Below, in pieces: positions 18,124-26,742 of a stretch of DNA of 44,484 nucleotides (within the stretch, counting starts at the first letter, position 1; every line of letters begins with the position of its first letter). The position numbers were made by a program, and so were the translations under genes. The notes beneath the pieces were generated by a model, which did not search any database, was not told the origin of the DNA, and saw only the letters and a list, made by a program, of their open reading frames with translations. The stretch spans positions 1-44,484 of the forward strand of contig CACHUY010000008.1 of the NCBI GenBank assembly GCA_902583295.1, read 5' to 3'. Origin of the DNA: an uncultured Pelagibacteraceae bacterium. Its GTDB lineage: Bacteria; Pseudomonadota; Alphaproteobacteria; Pelagibacterales; Pelagibacteraceae.

Positions 18124-18295
18124 AAATTTAATTTGTTTTTATAAATTTAAATTATTAGATACAAGCTATGATTGAAAATTCATATCTAATAAGTTGAGCC
18201 AATATGTGTTGATAACTAGGATTTTTTGGTTGTTTAATTAAATTTAATATCAGTATATTGTTGATGTATAAAAGTTTAACACAAGATATTGATAT

Positions 18296-18790
18296 ATGAG
18301 TTGGACAGACGAAAAAGTAGCAAAATTAAAAGAACTTTGGGGAAAAGGAAGTACTGCAAGTCAAATCGCCGAGATTATTGGTGGGATCAGCAGAAATGCC
18401 GTTATAGGCAAAGCTCACAGGCTAAATTTATCTGCAAAAATTAAAACTAGAGCGGCTACTTCAAATCAAAACTTTGAAAATTCTTTGGAAGAAAAAAATA
18501 TAAAAAATAGAAGAGGTCGCAAAAGTAAATTCAAGTCTTTAATAATTGAAAAAGATTTTGAGCCAGAAAATCCTAAGCAACTAGAGGAGTTAGACGAAAG
18601 TTCATGCAAATGGCCAATTGGTCATCCAGATGAAAAATCTTTTTACTTTTGTGGCAGATCATCTTTAAAAGACTTTTCATATTGTAAATTACATCTTCTT
18701 TATGCTTATCAACCGAAAGGTAAAAAAGAAGAAACGACTGATAAAGAAGAGGTCCCTGAATTTATAGAAAAGAAAATCCAAACAGCTTAG
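18296..18790 (+). CDS. gcrA: GcrA family cell cycle regulator
   Basis: Alphaproteobacterial transcription factor that, in Caulobacter, binds sigma70 RNA polymerase and acts at promoters methylated at GANTC by CcrM. It is 164 aa. The N-terminal helix-turn-helix starts MSWTDEKVAKLKELW and continues through AEIIGGISRNAVIGKAHRL. A basic linker (about 60-85) leads to the C-terminal sigma-interacting domain with CKWPIGHP, FCGRSS and YCKLHLLYAY. No ccrM is in the window. It stands alone and meets the NDUFA9-like gene 3 nt beyond its stop. Confidence 0.94.
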   Translation: MSWTDEKVAKLKELWGKGSTASQIAEIIGGISRNAVIGKAHRLNLSAKIKTRAATSNQNFENSLEEKNIKNRRGRKSKFKSLIIEKDFEPENPKQLEELDESSCKWPIGHPDEKSFYFCGRSSLKDFSYCKLHLLYAYQPKGKKEETTDKEEVPEFIEKKIQTA

Positions 18791-18793
18791 ATT

Positions 18794-19780
18794 TTAACTA
18801 AAATTAACATCTGAGTTTTTTCCAGAATTGTATTTTTCTGTAGAAAATTGCCCACCCTCTCTCCACATATAGCAATATTTTTTTACTTCTTCATCAAAAT
18901 GTCTTACACTCGGTACACCTATGTCTGAGTTGGTTTTATACTTTCCAGATACAATGTTGTCGTATTTTAAAAGTTTTAATTGATCCCTTGTAAGTAAGGG
19001 TTTTGGCATTATTTCAAATATTCTTGCAGTCATTTCAGCCATAGGTAAAGGCATCGGTAATAAAATTCTTTTTTTGCCAGTCAAATTTAGTAATTTAATT
19101 ATTATTTCTTTGAAAGTAAAAACTTCTGGCCCTACACATTCAATAATTTTTGAATAAATATTATTTGAAATTACATGATAAATTGTATCTGTTAAATCAG
19201 AACAATGAATTGGGGAAAACTTAGTCCTCCCACTATAATATAAAGGAAAAAATGGAAGTCTATTTAAAATAGTCATAAAATTTGTAGTAAAATTATCGTC
19301 TACAGAATAAACTACAGATGGTCTTAATATTGTTGCAAGAGGAAAATTCCTTAAAATATTATTTTCCCCTTCAACTTTACTATTTGCATAAGCTGAATCT
19401 TTAGCTTCATTTATACCCAGGGCTGATAAATGAATAAAATGCTTTAGGTTATATTCTTTGGAGAGTTTTGCTAACAATGAAGGGAAAATTGTGTGAATAT
19501 TTTTAAATGTATTTCCTTTTTTTTTTTCAAATAGTATGCCAATCAAGTTTACACAAATATCAGTTTTTTTAAAAAGGTCTCTTATTTTCTTTTCATCAAA
19601 TATATTGGCTTCAACAATGTCTATGTAGCCAACATTTGCTTGGGTTTTGATAATGTAACTTTTTTTATGAATATTTCTGGTTACTACAGTAACCCTAAAG
19701 TTATTCTTAGTGAGTTTTCTTATGAGGTTTCGACCAATTTGACCACTACCACCAAAAATTAGACAATTTTTTGCTTTCAT
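18794..19780 (-). CDS. NDUFA9-like NAD(P)-binding atypical short-chain reductase
   Basis: Extended/atypical SDR related to the complex I accessory subunit NDUFA9. The Rossmann signature is IFGGSGQIGRNLIRKL near the N-terminus; a partial active-site region includes HLSALGINEAKDSAYANSKVEGE, which holds a YxxxK-like pair. I set the start at 19780 (MKAKNCLIFGG), which matches the family. A longer reading begins at 19804 but would run into the divergent RNase D-like gene. Bacterial members occur in Alphaproteobacteria; a role with complex I or quinones is inferred from the family name only. Confidence 0.85.
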   Translation of the reverse strand: MKAKNCLIFGGSGQIGRNLIRKLTKNNFRVTVVTRNIHKKSYIIKTQANVGYIDIVEANIFDEKKIRDLFKKTDICVNLIGILFEKKKGNTFKNIHTIFPSLLAKLSKEYNLKHFIHLSALGINEAKDSAYANSKVEGENNILRNFPLATILRPSVVYSVDDNFTTNFMTILNRLPFFPLYYSGRTKFSPIHCSDLTDTIYHVISNNIYSKIIECVGPEVFTFKEIIIKLLNLTGKKRILLPMPLPMAEMTARIFEIMPKPLLTRDQLKLLKYDNIVSGKYKTNSDIGVPSVRHFDEEVKKYCYMWREGGQFSTEKYNSGKNSDVNFS

Positions 19781-19796
19781 ATATATATGTTTAAAA

Positions 19797-20408
19797 ATGA
19801 CCAATAATATTCATCTTCACAAAAATGATCTACCAGATGATTTGAAATTAGGCAATATAATAGCTGTTGATGGCGAATTCATGGGTCTTAATGTCAGAAG
19901 AGACCCTCTGTGCTTAATACAAATATCTTCAGGAAACTCAGATGCTCACATTGTGCAATTCGACAGAGATAATTACAACGCTCCAAACCTAGTAAAGCTG
20001 TTAAAAGATGAAAATGTTAGTAAAATCTTTCACTATGGTCGAGCAGATATGTCTCATATTAAATATTATTTAAAAACTGAGACTAACAATATTCTTGATA
20101 CAAAAATAGCTTCAAAACTTGCTAGATCATACTCTGATAATCATTCATTAAAAACACTTATAAAAGAATTTGCAAATATAGACATTAGCAAACAATTTCA
20201 AAGTTCAGATTTTGGAGGACAGTTAACACCTGCCCAGCTAAAATATTGTGCAAATGATGTTATTTATTTGCATAAAATACACGATAATTTAGAAAAAATA
20301 CTTGAAAGAGAAAATCGTATAAAGCTATACAAGGATTGTTTAAAATTTTTAAAAACAAGAGTTGATCTTGATCTGGCTCTTTTTAAAGATGATATCTGGT
20401 CTCATTAA
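19797..20408 (+). CDS. Ribonuclease D-like 3'-5' exonuclease
   Basis: A 203 aa DEDD-type exonuclease, much shorter than E. coli RNase D because it lacks the HRDC domains. The acidic motifs are visible: exo I AVDGEFMGLN (usually DTE/DxE), exo II FHYGRADMSHI, and exo III YCANDVIYLHKIH with Asp four residues after Tyr. The N-terminal HLHKNDLPDDL pattern matches the alphaproteobacterial short form. The ATG is only 16 bp from the NDUFA9-like start on the other strand. It begins the 14-gene plus-strand block; its stop overlaps the kdsD start (TAATG). Confidence 0.9.
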   Translation: MTNNIHLHKNDLPDDLKLGNIIAVDGEFMGLNVRRDPLCLIQISSGNSDAHIVQFDRDNYNAPNLVKLLKDENVSKIFHYGRADMSHIKYYLKTETNNILDTKIASKLARSYSDNHSLKTLIKEFANIDISKQFQSSDFGGQLTPAQLKYCANDVIYLHKIHDNLEKILERENRIKLYKDCLKFLKTRVDLDLALFKDDIWSH

Positions 20409-21376
20409 TGACAAAAAAAAGATTTATACTAACTGCTAAAGAAGTTATTAACTTAGAGGTCAAAGCTCTTCAAAATTTAAAAAAAACCTTAAACAATTCA
20501 TTTAATCAAGCAGTTTCTGAAATTTTAAAATGTCAGTCAAAAGTAATTCTATGTGGGGTAGGTAAGAGTGGGCTGATAGCCTCAAAAATAGCAGCAACAT
20601 TAGCATCAGTTGGTACACCATCTTTTAGTATTTCTGCAAGTGAAGCTTCTCACGGAGATCTTGGAATGATATCTAAAAAAGATATTTTAATTCTAATTAG
20701 TAATTCAGGAGAAACAAGTGAATTAAGAAATATAATTCAATACTCAAACAGAAACAAAATTTTGTTAATTGGAATTGTTTCAAGAAAAGAGTCATTACTT
20801 TATAGAGCATCTGATATTAAACTTGTAATTCCTAAAGTAATTGAAGCAGGCGGCATTATTCCAACAGCAAGCACAACTGCACAACTTGCTTTAGGAGACG
20901 CTTTAGCTATTGCAACTATGAAGTATAAGAAATTCAGTAAGATAGATTTTAAAAAATTACACCCAGCTGGAAATTTAGGAGCACAACTAAGAACCGTCGA
21001 AGATATTATGGTCAAAGGTAAAAAAATACCTTTCGCCAATGAAAATTTAAAGATGAGTAAAGCTTTAAAAATTTTAACTGAAAAAAGTTTAGGAATTTTG
21101 ATTATCAGAAATAAACAAAAGAAAACTACCGGTATAATCACTGATGGCCAGATCAGAAGATTTAGTCAAAAAAATTTAAATTTCCAGTCGTTACCAGTTA
21201 AACAAATTATGACTAAAAAGCCTATATCTATTGAGAAAAATGAACTTGCGGCTAGGGCACTTTCCTTGATGAATGGAAAAAAAATAACATCTTTAATTGT
21301 TCATAGTAAGCAAAAACCATCAACAACCATTGGTGTCATTCATGTTCATACAATTTTGCAATCAAATATTTCTTAA
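20408..21376 (+). CDS. kdsD: Arabinose-5-phosphate isomerase (KdsD/KpsF)
   Basis: Interconverts ribulose-5-phosphate and arabinose-5-phosphate, the first step to Kdo. It is 322 aa: a SIS sugar-isomerase domain (about 30-170) with GVGKSGLIASKIAATLASVGTPSF, HGDLGMI and ISNSGETSE, then a tandem CBS pair (about 205-320). The second CBS includes KQIMTKKPISIEKNELAARAL. Lies in the LPS part of the long plus-strand block, before lptC and lptB. The phosphatase kdsC, often adjacent, is not here. Overlaps the preceding and following genes by 1 nt each. Confidence 0.95.
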   Translation: MTKKRFILTAKEVINLEVKALQNLKKTLNNSFNQAVSEILKCQSKVILCGVGKSGLIASKIAATLASVGTPSFSISASEASHGDLGMISKKDILILISNSGETSELRNIIQYSNRNKILLIGIVSRKESLLYRASDIKLVIPKVIEAGGIIPTASTTAQLALGDALAIATMKYKKFSKIDFKKLHPAGNLGAQLRTVEDIMVKGKKIPFANENLKMSKALKILTEKSLGILIIRNKQKKTTGIITDGQIRRFSQKNLNFQSLPVKQIMTKKPISIEKNELAARALSLMNGKKITSLIVHSKQKPSTTIGVIHVHTILQSNIS

Positions 21377-21951
21377 TGATTATAAGGCATATTGGTAAAA
21401 TTATTTTTATTATTTTATGCTTTATTATTGTTTTAATTTTAATTAATTCGAAAATTTTTGAAAAAAAGAATACAACTTTAATAAAACCTCAAGAGTTGGA
21501 GAAAGAAGTATACAGTTCAAATAAAATAAAAGATGTGAAATACACAACTAAAGATAATGATGGTAATGAGTATACCGTTACAGCTTTAGAGGGAGAAATA
21601 GACTATTCAAATCCAAATGTAATATATCTTACTGGAGTAAAAGCTTTAATTAAGTTGGTAAATTCTGAGAATATTTATGTTACTTCAAATTATGGTAAAT
21701 ACAATTCAGACAATTTCGACACTATATTTTCTAAAAATGTACAAATTGATTATTTAAATAACAAAATTACTGGAGAATATCTTGATTTTTCATTAGAAAG
21801 AAATTCAATGTTAATTACTAAAAAAGTAGTTTATACAAATTTAGAAAATATTCTTAAAGCAGACGCTGTAGAAATGAATATTAAAAGTAAGGATACTAAA
21901 ATATTTATGTACGAAAATCAGAAAAAAGTAAATATTAAAAGTTTAAATTAA
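21376..21951 (+). CDS. lptC: LPS export system protein LptC
   Basis: Bitopic inner-membrane protein that receives LPS from the LptBFG extractor. It is 191 aa with an N-terminal membrane helix (about residues 5-27, IGKIIFIILCFIIVLILI) and a periplasmic beta-jellyroll (about 45-180). Sequence identity in this family is low; the call relies on topology, the ALEGEIDYSNPNVIYLTGVKA strand pattern and position between kdsD and lptB. The gene that normally follows, lptA, is absent: lptB starts 1 nt after this stop. Confidence 0.88.
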   Translation: MIIRHIGKIIFIILCFIIVLILINSKIFEKKNTTLIKPQELEKEVYSSNKIKDVKYTTKDNDGNEYTVTALEGEIDYSNPNVIYLTGVKALIKLVNSENIYVTSNYGKYNSDNFDTIFSKNVQIDYLNNKITGEYLDFSLERNSMLITKKVVYTNLENILKADAVEMNIKSKDTKIFMYENQKKVNIKSLN

Positions 21952-21952
21952 A

Positions 21953-22729
21953 ATGGCAATAATTAAAAAATTTAGGATTAAATCATTTAAAAATATTAAT
22001 TCGATAATTGAGTTTCAAAATATTTCATTATCTTATGGAAATAGACAGATATTAGAAAATATAAGTTTTAAGATAAATGAAGGACAAATATTTGGAATGC
22101 TAGGACCTAACGGTGTAGGTAAATCAACTATATTTAATCTTATAACAGGATTAATTAATCCTGGAAATGGAAAAATTAAGATAGCAGGTGAGGATGTAAC
22201 CAAGTATCCAGTTTATCTGCGTACAAAAAAGTTTAAAGTAGGTTATGTTCCACAATATGGTGGTTTTTTTAATGATCTAACTCTTCATGATAATTTAAAA
22301 GCAATTAGCGAAATAGTAATAGATGACAAAAACTATAGAATCGAAAGAGTAAATTATTTAATTTCTAAATTTGAACTTGATAACTTAAAAGATATTAAAG
22401 GAAAGTTTTTATCAGGTGGACAAAAGAAAAAGTTGGTAATCGCATTATCATTATTAAGTGAACCAAAGGTTCTTCTATTAGATGAATGTTTTGCTGCTTT
22501 AGATGTTTTAACAATTAAGATGTTACAAGAAATAATTGTAAACTTACAAAATGAAAATAGAATTACAATTTGTATATGTGATCATCAAGCACGAGATCTT
22601 TTAGCTTGCGTAGATGTCGCTATGATATTGAGTAATGGTAAGATTATAGCTCAAGATACTCCATCAAATTTAGTCAAAGACATTAATGCTAAAAATGCAT
22701 ACTTTGGTGATAATTTTAAATTTAATTAA
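21953..22729 (+). CDS. lptB: LPS export ABC transporter ATP-binding protein LptB
   Basis: Cytoplasmic ATPase of the LptB2FG complex that extracts LPS from the inner membrane. It is 258 aa with a basic N-terminal extension of about 20 residues. Walker A is GPNGVGKST (51-59); the Q-loop region is VGYVPQYGGFFNDLT; the signature is LSGGQKKK; Walker B and D-loop are LLLDECFAALD, with Cys where most LptB have Pro; the switch His is in CDHQARD. Placed between lptC and aroA, without the lptA, rpoN and hpf genes that often flank lptB. lptF and lptG are not in the window. Confidence 0.93.
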   Translation: MAIIKKFRIKSFKNINSIIEFQNISLSYGNRQILENISFKINEGQIFGMLGPNGVGKSTIFNLITGLINPGNGKIKIAGEDVTKYPVYLRTKKFKVGYVPQYGGFFNDLTLHDNLKAISEIVIDDKNYRIERVNYLISKFELDNLKDIKGKFLSGGQKKKLVIALSLLSEPKVLLLDECFAALDVLTIKMLQEIIVNLQNENRITICICDHQARDLLACVDVAMILSNGKIIAQDTPSNLVKDINAKNAYFGDNFKFN

Positions 22730-22735
22730 TTTGAA

Positions 22736-24079
22736 ATGCCTGATCCGTTAATCATTAATGATAAAATAGGTACATTCAATAAGGTTATTTCGGTAAGTGG
22801 CGACAAAAGTATAAGTGTAAGATGGGTTCTTCTCTCTTCTTTAGCAAATGGAGTGTCCAATGCAAAAAACTTATTATTATCAGAAGATGTATTGGCAGCA
22901 ATAAGAGCTATTAAAATTTTAGGAATAAAATCTAAAATTAATAAAAAAGGAGTTATGATTTATGGGAAAGGTATTAAAGGATATAAGTATAAAAAAAATA
23001 TTACAATTGATGCTAGGAACTCAGGGACTTTAGGTAGACTTATTCTTGGTCTACTAATCAATACCACATATCCAATAAAAATAATTGGTGATGACAGTTT
23101 ATCAAAAAGAGATTTTAGAAGAGTGGCTCAACCATTAAGTAAATTTGGGGCAAAATTTAAATTAAACAAAAGTAAAAGTTTGCCTTTAACAATTCTTGGC
23201 TCTCAAAAATTGGAGTCAATAAAATATATTGAAAAAAAAGGATCAGCTCAGTGCAAAAGCTCTGTAATATTTGGAGGTATGAGAGCTGACGGTACCACAA
23301 TAATTAAAGCTAAGAAATCGAGAAATCACACAGAACTTTTATGTAAATACTTAAATTTACCAATCTCAGTGAAAACAAATAAAAATTATGATGAAATCAA
23401 AATTAATAAAGTTAAAAATATAAAACCGTTAAATTATAATATTCCATCAGATATTAGCTCAAGTGCTTTTTTTATTGTTTTAACAGTTCTGTCAAATAAT
23501 TCAGAATTAATCATAAAGAACGTGAATATTAATCCATCTAGAACTGGGATTATTACTATTTTAAAAAAGATGGGAATTTCTATAATTTTTAAAAATCAAA
23601 AGATTTATAAAGGAGAAAAAATTGCCGACATAATGATCAAAACCCCTAAATCAATTAAATCTATCAATTGCCCATCGAAATTAAATAGTGGTGCTATTGA
23701 TGAATTTCTTTTAATATTTTTGGTTGCTGCTAAAGCTAATGGAGCCTCATATTTCAAAAATTTAGCTGAATTAAATCAGAAAGAAAGCCCTAGATTAAAA
23801 TGGGCTAAAATAATCTTAACTAAAATGGGCATTAAAACTATAACAACTGAAGACTCCATAAAAATTTATGGAAATCCTAAATTGAATATAAAAAAAAAAA
23901 TATTAATCAAAAATTATCTTAAAGATCATAGAGTTTTTATGACAAGTGTAATAGCTGCACTGTCTTTTGGTGGAGAGTGGAGTATACATGACAAAGATTC
24001 TATTAAAACATCATTTCCAAACTTTTTAAAAATAATTAATGATTTAAAAAAAAATGTTAAAAAGAAAAAATATAATTAA
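22736..24079 (+). CDS. aroA: 3-phosphoshikimate 1-carboxyvinyltransferase (EPSP synthase)
   Basis: Joins PEP to shikimate-3-phosphate on the chorismate pathway. It is 447 aa with the two inside-out alpha/beta domains. Recognised motifs: SGDKSISVRW (usually PGDKSISHR), ARNSGTLGRLILGLL, GDDSLSKRDFRRVAQPL, SAQCKSS and RNHTELL, plus the catalytic-region DEF, ELNQKESPRL and DHRVFMT. Several consensus positions are replaced (His to Val, Pro to Asp in the SLSxRP motif), so it is a divergent member; glyphosate class cannot be assigned. Starts 6 nt after lptB and overlaps cmk by 26 nt. PheA and TrpFBA use the chorismate produced. Confidence 0.92.
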   Translation: MPDPLIINDKIGTFNKVISVSGDKSISVRWVLLSSLANGVSNAKNLLLSEDVLAAIRAIKILGIKSKINKKGVMIYGKGIKGYKYKKNITIDARNSGTLGRLILGLLINTTYPIKIIGDDSLSKRDFRRVAQPLSKFGAKFKLNKSKSLPLTILGSQKLESIKYIEKKGSAQCKSSVIFGGMRADGTTIIKAKKSRNHTELLCKYLNLPISVKTNKNYDEIKINKVKNIKPLNYNIPSDISSSAFFIVLTVLSNNSELIIKNVNINPSRTGIITILKKMGISIIFKNQKIYKGEKIADIMIKTPKSIKSINCPSKLNSGAIDEFLLIFLVAAKANGASYFKNLAELNQKESPRLKWAKIILTKMGIKTITTEDSIKIYGNPKLNIKKKILIKNYLKDHRVFMTSVIAALSFGGEWSIHDKDSIKTSFPNFLKIINDLKKNVKKKKYN

Positions 24080-24710
24080 AATAGCTATAGACTCTCCTGC
24101 AGCAGCTGGTGCTGGAACACAAGCAAAATTAATTTCTAAGCATTACAATCTGCTCCAACTTGATACTGGGCGCATTTATAGACATATTGCTAACATTAAA
24201 ATTACAGAACCTAACAAATTTAATTACCACTATTTAAAAAAAAAAATTAATAATTTAAAAATTTCATCACTACAAAACAAAAGACTGCTGTCTGATGAAG
24301 TTGCAACAATTGCATCAATAATCGCTAAAGATATAAAAATTAGAAAATTAGTTCATACTTTTCAATTAAAGTGTGCATATAATCCCCCAAAAAAATACGC
24401 TGGATCATGTTTAGATGGAAGGGATATCTGTTCGGTTATTGTACCAGATGCTGATGTAAAACTATTTATAACTGCCAATTTAAAGACTAGAGCGCTTAGA
24501 AGATATAGGGAGCTAAAAGCTAAAAATAAGAATATTTCTTATCAAGAAGTACTAAAAAGTCTCAAAAAACGTGACAAAAGTGACACAAATCGAAGGATTT
24601 CTCCTCTTAAAAAAACAAAGGATAGCATCTTGCTAAACACTAGTAACCTAAGTATAAGACGTTGTTTTTTAAAAATAAAAAAAATAATAGACAGAAAAAT
24701 AATTACTTAA
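24054..24710 (+). CDS. cmk: Cytidylate kinase with altered Walker A
   Basis: Phosphorylates CMP/dCMP. It is 218 aa. Family features are present: DTGRIYR, DGRDICSVIVPDADVKLFITA and KRDKSDTNR. However, the P-loop reads SPAAAGAGTQAK (14-25): A20 stands where nearly all nucleoside monophosphate kinases have the phosphate-binding Lys (GKGT). A Gly at position 14 is also Ser. The rest of the fold is intact and there is no frameshift, so this looks like a maintained variant rather than a decayed gene. Order aroA-cmk-rpsA is standard; the stop overlaps the rpsA ATG by 1 nt. Confidence 0.9.
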   Translation: MLKRKNIIKIAIDSPAAAGAGTQAKLISKHYNLLQLDTGRIYRHIANIKITEPNKFNYHYLKKKINNLKISSLQNKRLLSDEVATIASIIAKDIKIRKLVHTFQLKCAYNPPKKYAGSCLDGRDICSVIVPDADVKLFITANLKTRALRRYRELKAKNKNISYQEVLKSLKKRDKSDTNRRISPLKKTKDSILLNTSNLSIRRCFLKIKKIIDRKIIT

Positions 24711-26434
24711 TGGAAATTTATAAAGATTTATCAAACCCAGCCTCTCAAGAATTCGAAAAATTACTTAACAGCCAGCTCTCAAAAATACAAATAGAAGAAG
24801 GTAAAATTATAGAGGGTAAAATAAACAAAATTACAGAAAAATTTGTTTTCCTTTTTGTTGAAGGGCTAAAATCTGAGCCTGTTCTAGATATTAATGAATT
24901 GAAGAGTATGGGCATGTCTGAGAAAATTAAAATCGGTGAAAAAATATCTGTTTTATTAGAAAAAATTGAAGATAAGCATGGTGAGGTTTTAGTTTCTGCC
25001 TCTAAGGCACAGAAAATTAAAGGATGGGATAAATTAGTCGAAGCATACGAGAAAAATGAGCCTATCATGGGAAAAATTACCTCAAAATGTAAAGGAGGTT
25101 GTATCGTTGAGCATATTGATACCGGTTCACTCATGTTCCTACCAGGTAGCCAGATATCAGACAAACCTTTAAAAGACATAAGCCACCTAATGAACGAACC
25201 ACAAAAATTTGCACTAATAAAACTCGACAAAATTCGTGGTAATGCTTGTGTTTCAAGAAGAGAAATTATTTCATCATTTAAAAAAGAGGACAAGGCTAAA
25301 ATAATTGAAAAATTTAAAGTAGGTGACATTATAAAAGGAGCTGAAGTAAAAGGTTATAGTTCTTTTGGTTGTTTTTTTAATGTTAATGGAGAGTTAGATG
25401 TACTTGTTCATCTTCAAGAAATATCTTACTCAAGAGTGAACCATCCTGATGAGGTATTTAATATTGGCGAAAAACACGATTTAAAAGTTATAAGCGTTGA
25501 TAAAGAAAAATTACAAGTCGGCTGTTCAGTAAAACAATTGTCACCAGATCCTTTTGAACATATAGAAAATTATGAACTTAATAAAATCTATAAAGTTAAG
25601 GTTGTTAAGCTGATGGACTTCGGAGCTTTTTGTGAGTTAGAGCCAGGTCTGACTACTCTCTTGCATTCAAGTGAACTAAGCTGGACAAAGAAAAATATTT
25701 CTGCAAAAAAAATATTTAAAATTGGTGATGAAATAGACTGTGTAATTACTGAAATAGATAAAGATAAAAGAAGAGTTGCTATTTCCCATAGATTAACTCA
25801 AGAAAATCCTTTTGAGACTTTTGAGAAAAAATTTCCTATCAATACGATTGTTGAAGGTGAAGTTGTTAACAAAAATGAGTACTCATTATTTGTTAAAATT
25901 GAGAATTTAGATGTTGATGCTTTTTTGCACTGCAATGACTTAACCTACTTGAATAATGGAGAAGAGGAATTAGCCAAATATAAGAAGGGTGATAAAATTA
26001 AAGTAATGATTCTAGAAATAAAATCTTCAGAACAAAAAATTAGAGTTGGCGTAAGACAAACCCAAGCAGATCCTTTTGATTTCTTTAAAGATAAAACTAA
26101 GAATCAAACTATTACTGTAAAAGTTATATCAACTGACAACAAAGGTTTAATGGTAAGACCTGAGGGTTGTGAGATGGACTTTCAAATTAAAAAGAGTGCA
26201 ATTGCTATCAATGCAGCAGATTCAAGACCTTCGAGATGGACAGGTGGTGAGAAATTAGATGTTGCAATAGCTGATTTAGATATTAGTAAAAGAAAAGTTG
26301 TATTAAGCATAAAATTACTTGAGGAAATCGAAAAAAAAGAAGCTTTAGAAAAATATGGATCAGAAGGTTCAGGTAAGAACTTACCATTTTCATCTTTATC
26401 TGATGATTTAAAAAAAAAAGAAGAAGATAACTAA
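24710..26434 (+). CDS. rpsA: 30S ribosomal protein S1
   Basis: RNA-binding ribosomal protein that brings mRNA to the 30S subunit. It is 574 aa with six S1 repeats, roughly at 25-92, 110-176, 196-264, 282-352, 369-440 and 455-525, and an acidic/lysine-rich tail. Clear S1 signatures include GCFFNVNGELDVLVHLQEIS and FGAFCELEPGLTTLLHSSELS. I chose the ATG at 24710 (MEIYKDLSNP); an in-frame ATG at 24662 would add 16 basic residues encoded inside cmk. The ATG overlaps the cmk stop (TAATG). In AT-rich, SD-poor genomes S1 is likely important for initiation. Confidence 0.96.
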   Translation: MEIYKDLSNPASQEFEKLLNSQLSKIQIEEGKIIEGKINKITEKFVFLFVEGLKSEPVLDINELKSMGMSEKIKIGEKISVLLEKIEDKHGEVLVSASKAQKIKGWDKLVEAYEKNEPIMGKITSKCKGGCIVEHIDTGSLMFLPGSQISDKPLKDISHLMNEPQKFALIKLDKIRGNACVSRREIISSFKKEDKAKIIEKFKVGDIIKGAEVKGYSSFGCFFNVNGELDVLVHLQEISYSRVNHPDEVFNIGEKHDLKVISVDKEKLQVGCSVKQLSPDPFEHIENYELNKIYKVKVVKLMDFGAFCELEPGLTTLLHSSELSWTKKNISAKKIFKIGDEIDCVITEIDKDKRRVAISHRLTQENPFETFEKKFPINTIVEGEVVNKNEYSLFVKIENLDVDAFLHCNDLTYLNNGEEELAKYKKGDKIKVMILEIKSSEQKIRVGVRQTQADPFDFFKDKTKNQTITVKVISTDNKGLMVRPEGCEMDFQIKKSAIAINAADSRPSRWTGGEKLDVAIADLDISKRKVVLSIKLLEEIEKKEALEKYGSEGSGKNLPFSSLSDDLKKKEEDN

Positions 26435-26451
26435 AATTAAGAAGATCTAAA

Positions 26452-26742
26452 TTGGCTATTGTAAAATCAAAGCTTTTAAAACAACTTTCAAACAATTACC
26501 CCAATTTCTTAAAAAAAGACTTAGAAAAATTTACAAACATAATTTTAAACGAGATAAAGAAAGCTCTAAGAAGAGGAGACCGAGTAGAACTCAGAGGTTT
26601 TGGAGTATTTTCCGCAAATATTCAAAAAGCTAGAATATCACGAAATCCTAAAACAGGAGAAAAGGTCAATACTCCTGAAAAAAAAACTATTCACTTTAAA
26701 ATGTCAAAAGACTTGTTTAAAAAATTAAATAATGAAGAATAA
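26452..26742 (+). CDS. ihfB: Integration host factor subunit beta (HU/IHF family)
   Basis: DNA-bending protein of 96 aa. The HU/IHF signature is present: RRGDRVELRGFGVFSANIQKARISRNPKTGEKVNTP, with the proline of the RNPKTG arm that intercalates in the minor groove. Ends with FKMSKDLFKKLN. It has a TTG start at 26452; no ATG lies at a suitable position and the N-terminal helix begins directly there. Position between rpsA and pyrF is the classic place for ihfB. Overlaps pyrF by 11 nt. Confidence 0.92.
   Translation: MAIVKSKLLKQLSNNYPNFLKKDLEKFTNIILNEIKKALRRGDRVELRGFGVFSANIQKARISRNPKTGEKVNTPEKKTIHFKMSKDLFKKLNNEE

Noticed and set aside
18124-18295. Regulatory sites (GANTC or palindromes) between argD and gcrA
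   Set aside because: I found no GANTC and no convincing inverted repeat, only AT-rich sequence that must hold both promoters.
20800-21141. Minus-strand 113-codon frame opposite kdsD
   Set aside because: Hydrophobic translation is the expected complement of Lys/Asn-rich sense codons; no RBS or context.
24745-25329. A 194-codon open frame on minus inside rpsA
   Set aside because: It lies wholly opposite the six-repeat S1 protein, has no recognisable domain, and its composition mirrors the sense codons; it is a shadow of rpsA.
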